Source: PALSA-894 sp963734185
Lineage (GTDB): Bacteria > Pseudomonadota > Alphaproteobacteria > Rhizobiales > Xanthobacteraceae
Assembly: GCA_963734185.1 (NCBI GenBank)
Contig: CAVTGA010000001.1
Span: forward strand, 1,488,001 to 1,552,000
DNA length: 64,000 nt
Direction: 5' to 3'
The notes under the pieces were generated by a model. That model saw only the letters and a program-made list of their open reading frames with translations, was not told where the DNA came from and did no database searches. Both the position numbers and the translations under genes were made by a program. This document shows positions 48,024 to 55,635 of the stretch, piece by piece; positions within the stretch are counted from its first letter, which is position 1, and every line of letters begins with the position of its first letter.

Positions 48024-49280
48024 ATGAGCTCCCCTTCGACCTCGGCGCGCCTCGGCATCCGCGGCCGCCTCTACGCCTTCGGGCTCCTGTTCGCGCTTGG
48101 CAATATTGCGCTTGGCGGCCTCCTCATTTGGTTGCAGGCACGGCGCGGTCAGGCAGTCGACCCGGCGCCGATCGCGGCCGCGACCGCGGCGGTCGTGGTG
48201 ATCGGCGCCGCTCTTTCCTTCTGGATGGCGCACCGCGTCGTGCAGCCGCTCGCCGCGCTGCACCGCGCATTGCGCGATCTCGCCGAGCGCGGCGAGTTCT
48301 CCGGGACGCTTGATCTCGCCCGCGACGACGAGATCGGCGCGATGGCGCGCGCATTCGACGTGCTGCGCGAGAACGCCGTCGCGCGCGCCGCGTTCGAGGA
48401 CAAGACCCGCGCGGAAGCAACACAGCGGTCCGAGAAGCAGACCCGCGCGGACAAGATGATCGCGGAATTCCGCTCCTCGGTCGGCACCGTGCTGACGGCC
48501 GTCGACACCAGCATGCGCAAGCTCAACAGCACCGCCTCCTCGCTCACCAACGTCGCGGGCGAAGCCTCCAACCAGGCCGCGGCCGCGACCAACGCCTCGG
48601 AGCAGGCCGCCGCCAACGTACAGAGCGTCGCTTCGGCCACCGAAGAGCTCGGCAGCTCGGTCGCCGAGATCGGCCGCCAGGTCACCCAGGCCAACACGGT
48701 CGTGACCGACGCCACCGCGATGGCGAACCGCAGCAACGAACAGGTCGCGGCGCTCGCCGCCGCGGCGCAGAAGATCGGCGACGTGGTCGACCTGATCAAG
48801 GCGATCGCGGAGCAGACCAACCTGCTCGCGCTCAACGCCACCATCGAGGCCGCGCGCGCCGGCGAAGCCGGCAAGGGCTTCGCGGTCGTGGCATCGGAAG
48901 TCAAAAGCCTCGCCAACCAGACCGCCAAGGCGACCGAGGAGATCGGCGGCCAGGTCGCCGGCATCCAGTCGTCGACCAAGGACGCGGTCGAGGCGATCGG
49001 CAAGATCGCCGCCACCATGGGCGAGATCAACCGCTTCACCTCGGTGATCGCCGCGACGGTGGAAGAGCAGACCGCGGCGACGCGCGAGATCTCGCGCAAC
49101 GTGACGCTGGCGTCGGACGGCACCACGGCGGTCGCCGACAACGTCGCGACCGTGACCATGGCGATCGGCGAAGCCAGCCGCTCGGCCAAGGACGTGCAGA
49201 CCGCGAGCGGCGAGCTCGCCGAAGCGGCGCGCAAGCTGCAAAGCTCGGTCGACCGGTTCGTCGCAGAAGTGGCGGCGTAA
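48024..49280 (+). CDS. Methyl-accepting chemotaxis protein without periplasmic sensor domain, 418 aa
   Basis: Two membrane helices at about 15-37 and 47-68 enclose only about ten residues, so there is essentially no periplasmic ligand domain. A HAMP domain follows at about 69-121, then the signalling coiled coil with the hairpin tip EQTNLLALNATIEAAR and GKGFAVVASEV. It may sense membrane or cytosolic cues. No chemotaxis genes are nearby. Confidence 0.93.
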   Translation: MSSPSTSARLGIRGRLYAFGLLFALGNIALGGLLIWLQARRGQAVDPAPIAAATAAVVVIGAALSFWMAHRVVQPLAALHRALRDLAERGEFSGTLDLARDDEIGAMARAFDVLRENAVARAAFEDKTRAEATQRSEKQTRADKMIAEFRSSVGTVLTAVDTSMRKLNSTASSLTNVAGEASNQAAAATNASEQAAANVQSVASATEELGSSVAEIGRQVTQANTVVTDATAMANRSNEQVAALAAAAQKIGDVVDLIKAIAEQTNLLALNATIEAARAGEAGKGFAVVASEVKSLANQTAKATEEIGGQVAGIQSSTKDAVEAIGKIAATMGEINRFTSVIAATVEEQTAATREISRNVTLASDGTTAVADNVATVTMAIGEASRSAKDVQTASGELAEAARKLQSSVDRFVAEVAA

Positions 49281-49303
49281 CGGAGCGGGATGCGGTCTCT
49301 CCT

Positions 49304-49344
49304 TGATCCCTCCATCGAAGGGGGCCCCTTTGGGGGAGGGATCA
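49304..49344. terminator. Hairpin between convergent chemoreceptor and holC
   Basis: TGATCCCTCC (49304-49313) is complementary to 49335-49344, with an inner AAGGGGGCCCCTT stem. It lies between two convergent stops; no T-run is apparent. Confidence 0.6.
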
Positions 49345-49345
49345 G

Positions 49346-49798
49346 CTACCCCTTCTTCTGCCAGCGGCCCTGCTCGTCCGGCTGCCAGTACGTCACGTCG
49401 AAACCCTTCGCCGCCGCGTCGCTCCAGTGTGCGCGCGCGGCGGCGACCGCCTCGTCGTCCTCGCCGTCGAACAGCAGCACGATGCGCTGATAGGCTGCGG
49501 CATCCGCCGGCACCGGCGCGCCGTCGATCAGGAAGCGCACGCTCGCGCCGTTCGGATTGTCGTCGTTGACGGTGAGCAGCACCGGCTGCGCCGCGGCCTC
49601 GGATTCGCGCCAGGTGCCGTGCGCCAGGAAGCTGTCGTCGCGATAGGTCCACAAGTGCGCGTCGAGCGCCTCGATGCGTTCCTCGCTGCCCGACTGCACG
49701 ATCACGCGCCAGCCGCGTTCGAGCGATTTCTCGATCAGCGAAGGGAGCACGCGCTCGATCGGCTGGCGATGCAAGTGATAGAAGAGAAGTTCGGTCAT
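49346..49798 (-). CDS. holC: DNA polymerase III chi subunit, 150 aa
   Basis: Clamp-loader accessory subunit linking SSB to the replisome. Start MTELLFYHLHRQPIERVLP and the central LTVNDDNPNGASVRFLIDGA.. IVLLFDGEDD and FDVTYWQPDEQGRW match HolC. In related genomes it follows pepA directly; here an IS110-type element ends about 13 bases upstream of its ATG, so its original upstream leader, and any coupling to pepA, are gone. No good ribosome site is visible before ATG 49798. Confidence 0.92.
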   Translation of the reverse strand: MTELLFYHLHRQPIERVLPSLIEKSLERGWRVIVQSGSEERIEALDAHLWTYRDDSFLAHGTWRESEAAAQPVLLTVNDDNPNGASVRFLIDGAPVPADAAAYQRIVLLFDGEDDEAVAAARAHWSDAAAKGFDVTYWQPDEQGRWQKKG

Positions 49799-49883
49799 CT
49801 GCTTTGCATGTAGATCCTATGGGGCAGCAGGTGGTCAGGAGGTAGGTTGAGATTGCAACCACCAACCCACCTGAGGACCAACG

Positions 49884-51038
49884 ATGAAAACCGATCGCCC
49901 TGACGCACCTGCCGGCATTGAGTATGCCACGGTCCACGTTGTTTTCGAACTGAGCAAATCGAAGTGGCTTCTTGGGGTGCTACAGCCCGGGGCCGCGAAG
50001 GAGAGCCGTTACCAGATCGAAGGCGGCGACGTGAAGGCGCTGTCAGGAGTTCTGGCGCGGGCACGCGCGAAGGCGGAGGAGTTGGGTAAGCCGGCGCGTA
50101 TTCTGTCCTGCTATGAGGCGGGGCTTGATGGTCACTGGCTGCATCGCTGGCTGAGCCAGAACGGCGTGACCAATTACGAGGTCGACGCGTCGAGCATCGA
50201 GGTGAGCCGCCGGGCGCGGCGGGCCAAGACCGACCGGATCGATTTGGCGCAGCTGATGCGGACTTTCCTGGCCTACTTGCGCGGCGAGCCGCGGGTCTGC
50301 AGCATGGTTCGGGTTCCCACGCCCGAGGATGAGGATCGCAAGCGGCGCACGCGCGAGCGCGAGCGGCTGCTCACGGAGCGCACGGCTCACACCAACCGGA
50401 TCAAGGGGTTGCTGCACGGTCAAGGGATCCGCGATGCGACGCCGTTGAAGCCGGGCTTCCTGGGAGGTCTCGACCAGGTCCGCAGCGGCGACGGGCGCCC
50501 TCTGTCACCCCATTTGAAAGACGAGGTGCGCCGCGAGCATGAGCGGCTGATCCTTGTGCACAAGCAGATCAAGGCGCTGGAGGCACAAAATCTCGCTGCG
50601 CATCGCGCACCGGCAAAAGGCTCAACGGAGGAGAAGGTGGTTCAGCTCGCTCAACTCAGGGGCATCGGAGCTGTCATCGCCCAGCCTCTCGTCAACGAGG
50701 CGTTCTATCGTGACTTCAAGAACCGACGCCAGGTCGGCAGCTGCTTTGGCTTGACCGACACGCCCTACAACAGCGGTAGCAGCAGGCGCCAGCAGGGCAT
50801 CAGCAAGGCCGGCAACCATCGCGCCCGAAAGGCCGCGCTCGAGCTCGCCTGGCTGTGGGTGAAGCATCAGCCGGACAGCGCGCTGAGCCACTGGTTCCGC
50901 ACGCGGGTCGGCGACGCCAAGGGGCGCATCCGCAAGATCGCGATCGTGGCGCTGGCGCGCAAGCTGATGGTGGCGCTCTGGCGCTATCTGGAAACCGGCC
51001 TGATCCCGACCGGCGCCGTGATGCGCCCGAGCCTCTAA
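49884..51038 (+). CDS. IS110-family DEDD transposase/recombinase, 384 aa
   Basis: N-terminal RuvC-like DEDD domain: E22 (VVFELSKSKW, Glu where Asp is usual), E78 (LSCYEAGLDGHW), D117 and D120 (AKTDRIDLAQ). A C-terminal transposase-20 domain contains NRRQVGSCFGLTDTPYNSGS and RRQQGISKAGNHRARKAALE with the serine/GN motif. Length is usual for the family. Intact and open; RBS CTGAGGACC is ahead of ATG 49884. These enzymes are known to act with a bridge RNA encoded in the element's non-coding end. Confidence 0.9.
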   Translation: MKTDRPDAPAGIEYATVHVVFELSKSKWLLGVLQPGAAKESRYQIEGGDVKALSGVLARARAKAEELGKPARILSCYEAGLDGHWLHRWLSQNGVTNYEVDASSIEVSRRARRAKTDRIDLAQLMRTFLAYLRGEPRVCSMVRVPTPEDEDRKRRTRERERLLTERTAHTNRIKGLLHGQGIRDATPLKPGFLGGLDQVRSGDGRPLSPHLKDEVRREHERLILVHKQIKALEAQNLAAHRAPAKGSTEEKVVQLAQLRGIGAVIAQPLVNEAFYRDFKNRRQVGSCFGLTDTPYNSGSSRRQQGISKAGNHRARKAALELAWLWVKHQPDSALSHWFRTRVGDAKGRIRKIAIVALARKLMVALWRYLETGLIPTGAVMRPSL

Positions 51039-51504
51039 CAAGAACGCCGGCGCGCCAATGACCGCCGACGTGACCCAGGACAGACGCGTGACCGAACCCG
51101 GGCTTGGGTCTTCGGATTCCGTTCTCGTAGATGGGTCCCGTCTCTTCTGGGCCTTCCCTTCACCGATGAATGAAAGATCAGGGTACGGATCATCGCGTCC
51201 GACCGGATACGAGTTGATGCGGTCTTTGCCGCATACAGCCTCACGGCCCAGTCCAGGTTCTCACGTCATGCTGCTCATCGCGCGCCAATACGTCCCCGAC
51301 CACGAGCATTGCGCCGGCCTCGCCGCCGTCAAGGCCGCTTCGCGCCGCCTCCGGCGGTGGCCTGCGGCCAGCCTTGACCGCGGCTGCAGCCGGCGCAGCG
51401 GGGCCAACCGTCGGGACGAAGGAACAACCACGAGCGCTGCGCGCTCGAAGTCAACGACAGGCTAGAAACATGCCCTGATCAATCTCGCCTCTTGACAACC
51501 AAGA
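51039..51504 (+). ncRNA. Non-coding end of the IS110 element, candidate bridge RNA region
   Basis: About 470 bases after the transposase stop hold no credible gene. Part is strongly self-complementary: GTCAAGGC (51329-51336 region) against GCCTTGAC (51371-51378), enclosing CCGCC/GGCGG. IS110-family elements encode a structured guide (bridge) RNA in one non-coding end; placing it here is inference from the long 3' side. Confidence 0.3.
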
Positions 51505-51511
51505 CCCCATA

Positions 51512-51606
51512 CGAGCCCGGATGGAGCTTCAGCGTAATCCGGGGTTCATGCCCTGGGCGAGAGGCGTTCCCGCATTCCGCTGCGCTCCATGCGGGCTACA
51601 CCGATC
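51512..51606. repeat. REP doublet abutting the IS end
   Basis: AGCCCGGATGGAGCTTCAGC leading to TAATCCGGGG, followed after about 30 bases by CCCGCATTCCGCTGCGCTCC and ATGCGGGCTAC, i.e. two TAGCCCG-type palindromes in inverted orientation. The IS ends at its left edge, and pepA lies to the right. Confidence 0.7.
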
Positions 51607-51671
51607 GCACCGGCTCACCCAGCCCGCGGGACCGAGCACGGGGGCATGCGCGTCGCGGCCGGCGCCGCGCC

Positions 51672-53166
51672 TCACTTCTCGTAATATTCCGCCACCAGGC
51701 GGTCGAGCAGGCGCACGCCCCAGCCCGAGCCCCAGCTCTTGTTGATGTCGGAAGCCGGCGAGGCAAAGCCGGTGCCGGCGATGTCGAGGTGCGCCCACGG
51801 CGTCTTGCCGACGAAGCGCCCGATGAACTGCGCCGCCGTGATCGAGCCGCCGCTGCGCCCGCCGGTGTTCTTCATGTCGGCGAACTTCGAAATCGATCAG
51901 CTTGTCGTATTCCGGCCCGAGCGGCAGGCGCCACACCTTCTCGCCGGTGTCGAGGCCGGCCGCGGCGAGGCGCTCGGCCAGCGTATCGTCATTGGAAAAC
52001 AGTCCGGCATGCTCCTGCCCGAGCGCGATCAGGATCGCGCCGGTCAAGGTCGCAAGATCGACCATGAATTTCGGCTTGAAGCGGGTGTTGACGTAATGCA
52101 CCACGTCGGCGAGCACGAGGCGGCCTTCGGCGTCGGTGTTGATGATCTCGATGGTCTGCCCGGACATCGAGGTGACGATGTCGCCCGGGCGCTGCGCGTT
52201 GCCGTCCGGCATGTTCTCGACCAGGCCGATGGCGCCTACGACATTCACCTGGGCCTCGCGGCGCGCAAGCGCGTGCATCAGCCCGACGACGCAGGCCGCG
52301 CCCGCCATGTCGCCCTTCATGTCCTCCATGCCGGCGGCCGGCTTGATCGAGATGCCGCCGGTATCGAAGCACACGCCCTTGCCGATGAAGGCGAGCGGCG
52401 CGGCGCCGCGCTTGCCGCCGTTCCAGCGCATGATCGCGAGGCGGCTCTCGCGCCGCGAGCCCTGCCCGACGCCGAGCAGCGCGCCCATGCCGAGCCGCTT
52501 CATCGCCCGCGCGTCGAGGATCTCGACCGCAACGCGGAGCTTGCGCAACGCGGTCGCGCGGCGGGCGAATTCCTCCGGGAACAGGACGTTGGGCGGCTCG
52601 TTGACCAGGTCGCGGGCCAGGACGACGCCTTCGGCGAGCGCTTCGCGCGCACCCCAGGCGCGCCGCGCCGCCTTCACGTCGGCGACCTGAAGCGCGATCC
52701 TGGTGTTGGCGACGGCCTCGTCGTCGTCCTTGCGCTTGGTCTTGTAGCGGTCGAAGCCGTAGGCCCGCAGCCGCAACCCCAGCGCGACCTCGGCGGCGGC
52801 CTCGGCGCGCAACGGTCCATCGGAAAGGTCGAGCACGATCGCGGCCTCTTTCGCCCTGGCCGGGATGCGCCCCATGGCGGTCCCGCCGAGCTTGACCAGG
52901 TCCTGCGGCTTGCGCTCGTCCTTGCCGGCGCCGATCACCACCAGCCGGGAGGCGCTGAGACCCGCCGGCGCGACGATTTCCAGGGCGGACCCGGCCTTGG
53001 CGGTGAAATGTTCGGCCTTGGCTACGCGGCTCAGCATCTCGGCGGCCGGCCCCAGCAGCGCCCGCGTGCGCGCGCCGAGCTTCATCCCCTCCCCCGCGAA
53101 CACCACCAGAATACCCCTGCCGGGGGCCGCGAACGGGCTGAATCCGAGTTTGACGGCCTCGGCCAT
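51672..53166 (-). pseudogene. pepA: Leucyl aminopeptidase, frameshifted as sequenced
   Basis: Di-zinc M17 aminopeptidase. Metal-binding blocks are intact: FIGKGVCFDTGGISIKP, MKGDMAGAACVVGLMHA and EIINTDAEGRLVLADVVHY. At 51890-51892 one extra A (forward strand) shifts the frame after YDKLIDF; the family sequence continues in another frame as SKFADMKNTGGRSGG ... RLVAEYYEK, ending at 51672. Corrected length is about 497 residues, normal for PepA. ATG 53166 follows AAAGGACC. Divergent from lptF as in relatives. Likely a sequencing error rather than a true pseudogene. Confidence 0.88.
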
Positions 53167-53375
53167 GGAAAAAGGTCCTTTCAGGCTGGAAACCGCCCCC
53201 GGAGCACGAGTGTTGCAGGCGGGTCACGCTGCGAGCAATATCCTATCGAATCACGACTGGCGAGATCGTTGCCGAAGTCCTGCCATTTCTGGGGGTTAGT
53301 GGTCGCCATCGGCTGCGCCGGGGGCTCGAGGCGCCGGTGCCGTGGGGACAGTGCTGGGGGGCGCCGCAAACGGTC

Positions 53376-54536
53376 ATGTCAGCCTTCGACCGCTACATCC
53401 TGCGCGACGTGCTGGGGGCGTTCCTGCTCGTCCTGGTCAGCCTGACCGCGGTCATCTGGCTCACGCACGCATTGCGCGAAATCGACCTGATGACCAATCA
53501 GGGGCAGACGATCCTGGTGTTCATCGGCATCACCGGCCTGCTCATCCCGCTGCTGGTGCTGGTGATCGCGCCGATCGCGCTGGTGCTCGCGGTCAGCCAC
53601 ACGCTCAACCGCCTCAACACCGATTCGGAAATCGTGGTGATGAGCGCCTCCGGCATGTCGCCGTGGCGGGCGTTCCGTCCCTTCATCGGCGCGACGCTCA
53701 TCGTCTCGCTGCTGGTCGGATTCATCTCCGCCTATCTGGCGCCGACCGGCCTGCGCGAACTGCGCCACTGGGCGCTCAAGGTGCGCACCGACCTGGTCAG
53801 CAACATCATCGTGCCGGGCCGCTTCACCACCATCGAGCGCGGCCTCACCATCCACATCCGCGAGCGGCGGCCCGACGGCCAGCTCGTCGGCATCTTCATC
53901 GACGACCGCCGCGACCCCAAGGAGCGCATGACGTCGCTCGCCGAGTACGGCGAGATCGTCGAGGCGGCGCGCGGCAACATGCTGGTGCTGGTCAATGGCA
54001 ACGTGCAGAAATTCGAGCCCGGGCGCGGCGACCCGACCATCGTGAATTTCGACCGCTACGGCTTCGACCTGTCGAAATTCAGCGGCGGGCCGCCGAACAT
54101 CACCTTCGGGGTGCGCGAGCGCAACCTCATCGACCTGATGTTCCCCGACCCCAACGATCCGGTGCTCAAGCAATTGCCGACGCATTTCAGCTCGGAGATG
54201 CACGACCGCCTGGTGGCGCCGGTCTATCCGATCGCGTTCACGGTCATCGCCTTCGCCATTCTCGGCGCGCCGCGCACCAGCCGGCAGAGCCGAGCGGAAT
54301 CGATCGCGCTCACCATCGTGGCCATCGGCGCCCTGCGCCTGATCGGCTTTGCCTGCAACGTGATCGCCACGCAGACCTTTGCCGCCATCATCGTGCTCTA
54401 TGCCTCGCTCGCCCTCGCGTTCGGCTTCGGCCTGACCGCGATCGCGCGCGGCAGCGTCGTCGAGCTGCCGAGTTTCATCGTCCAGCCGTGGTCGTCGCTG
54501 TTCGAGCGGCTGGCGCGGCGGCTGCAGCCGGGGTGA
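53376..54536 (+). CDS. lptF: LPS export ABC transporter permease LptF, 386 aa
   Basis: Inner-membrane half of the LptB2FG complex that extracts lipopolysaccharide. Begins FDRYILRDVLGAFLLVLVSL as is typical, with three N-terminal and three C-terminal helices around a periplasmic beta-jellyroll (about residues 130-270). ATG 53376 fits the family start; the earlier in-frame start at 53337 is not conserved. First gene of the lptF-lptG-lptD-surA-pdxA-rsmA operon; divergent from pepA. Confidence 0.94.
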   Translation: MSAFDRYILRDVLGAFLLVLVSLTAVIWLTHALREIDLMTNQGQTILVFIGITGLLIPLLVLVIAPIALVLAVSHTLNRLNTDSEIVVMSASGMSPWRAFRPFIGATLIVSLLVGFISAYLAPTGLRELRHWALKVRTDLVSNIIVPGRFTTIERGLTIHIRERRPDGQLVGIFIDDRRDPKERMTSLAEYGEIVEAARGNMLVLVNGNVQKFEPGRGDPTIVNFDRYGFDLSKFSGGPPNITFGVRERNLIDLMFPDPNDPVLKQLPTHFSSEMHDRLVAPVYPIAFTVIAFAILGAPRTSRQSRAESIALTIVAIGALRLIGFACNVIATQTFAAIIVLYASLALAFGFGLTAIARGSVVELPSFIVQPWSSLFERLARRLQPG

Positions 54537-54540
54537 GCGC

Positions 54541-55635
54541 ATGGTGTCGCGTACCTTGCTGCGCTATTTCGGGATGCGCTTCCTCAGCGCGGTCGCCGCC
54601 GTGTTCTGCGGCATCTTCGTGCTGATCGTGCTGATCGACTACATCGAGATGATGCGCCGCACCTCGGACGTTCCCAATCTGTCGGCGTTGACGGTGGCCA
54701 AGGCCTCGTTCTTCCGCGTGCCGCAGCTGACCGAGCGCATGCTGCCGTTCGCGGTGCTGGTCGGCACCATGGCGTGCTACCTCAACCTGTCGCGCCGGCT
54801 CGAGCTGGTGGTGGCGCGCGCGGCCGGCATGTCGGCGTGGCAATTCGTGGCCCCGGCCGTGATCGTCGCCTTCCTGCTCGGGATCGCGGCGACGACCATC
54901 TACAACCCGCTGTCGGCGATGATGCGGGAGTGGTCCAAGCGGCTCGAGGCGGACATCTTCCAGCAGCAGGAATCCGGCCTGCAGCAGCGCAGCCCGATCG
55001 GCTTCTGGGTGCGCCAGCGCAGCGACGACGGGCAGTCGATCATCTACGCGGCCTCGAGCCAGGAACAGGGCGTGCGCCTCGACGGGGTGAGCGTCTTCAC
55101 GTTCGACCCGAACGGGCGGACCCAGGAGCGCATCGAAGCCAAGCATGCGATCCTGGAGCCCGGCCATTGGCGGCTCGATCAGGCGCGGGTGTTCGCGAGC
55201 GGCGCCAAGATGCAGGAATTCGCCGCTTATCGGCTCAAGACCAATCTGACCGCGCCGCAGGTGCGGGAAAGCTTTTCCACCCCCGAGACGGTCCCGTTCT
55301 GGCAACTCCCGCTATTCATCGAGATCGCCGAGCGTTCCGGGCTGATCGCGGCAGGATATAAATTGCAGTATCACATCCTGATTGCCCGTCCATTCTTGCT
55401 CGCCGGCATGGTTCTACTTGCGGCATCGGTAAGTTTACGGTTTTTTCGCTTTGGCGGCGTTCCGCAAATGGTTTTGAGTGGCATTGCGGCGGGCTTTCTG
55501 CTTTATGTGATGCAGAAGGTCACCGAAGATCTGAGCAAGGCCGAGCTGATGCATCCGATGGCGGCCGCCTGGCTGCCGGTGCTGTTTGGGGGACTGACGG
55601 GGTTCCTAGTGCTGCTGTACCAGGAGGACGGGTGA
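54541..55635 (+). CDS. lptG: LPS export ABC transporter permease LptG, 364 aa
   Basis: Partner of LptF. N-terminal LLRYFGMRFLSAVAAVFCGI and LIDYIEMMRRTSD, then LERMLPF-like TERMLPFAVLVGTMACYLNL and the conserved RLELVVARAAGMSAWQF coupling helix, and C-terminal helices ending VLFGGLTGFLVLLYQ. It starts 4 bases after lptF and its stop overlaps the lptD start (TGATG arrangement). Confidence 0.94.
   Translation: MVSRTLLRYFGMRFLSAVAAVFCGIFVLIVLIDYIEMMRRTSDVPNLSALTVAKASFFRVPQLTERMLPFAVLVGTMACYLNLSRRLELVVARAAGMSAWQFVAPAVIVAFLLGIAATTIYNPLSAMMREWSKRLEADIFQQQESGLQQRSPIGFWVRQRSDDGQSIIYAASSQEQGVRLDGVSVFTFDPNGRTQERIEAKHAILEPGHWRLDQARVFASGAKMQEFAAYRLKTNLTAPQVRESFSTPETVPFWQLPLFIEIAERSGLIAAGYKLQYHILIARPFLLAGMVLLAASVSLRFFRFGGVPQMVLSGIAAGFLLYVMQKVTEDLSKAELMHPMAAAWLPVLFGGLTGFLVLLYQEDG

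Larger units (their letters stand above)
49811..51518 (+). mobile_element. IS110-family insertion sequence
   Basis: Contains one DEDD transposase gene. Near the ends TATGGGG (49818-49824) and its complement CCCCATA (51505-51511) form a short subterminal inverted repeat; no target duplication was found, as usual for IS110 elements. Outer limits are approximate. The 5' non-coding side is short (about 70 bases) and the 3' side long (about 470 bases), which fits the IS1111-like arrangement. The right end abuts a REP doublet. Confidence 0.7.

Noticed and set aside
51058..51465. 135-codon frame in the IS 3' end
   Set aside because: No motif, no ribosome site, in a structured non-coding IS end.
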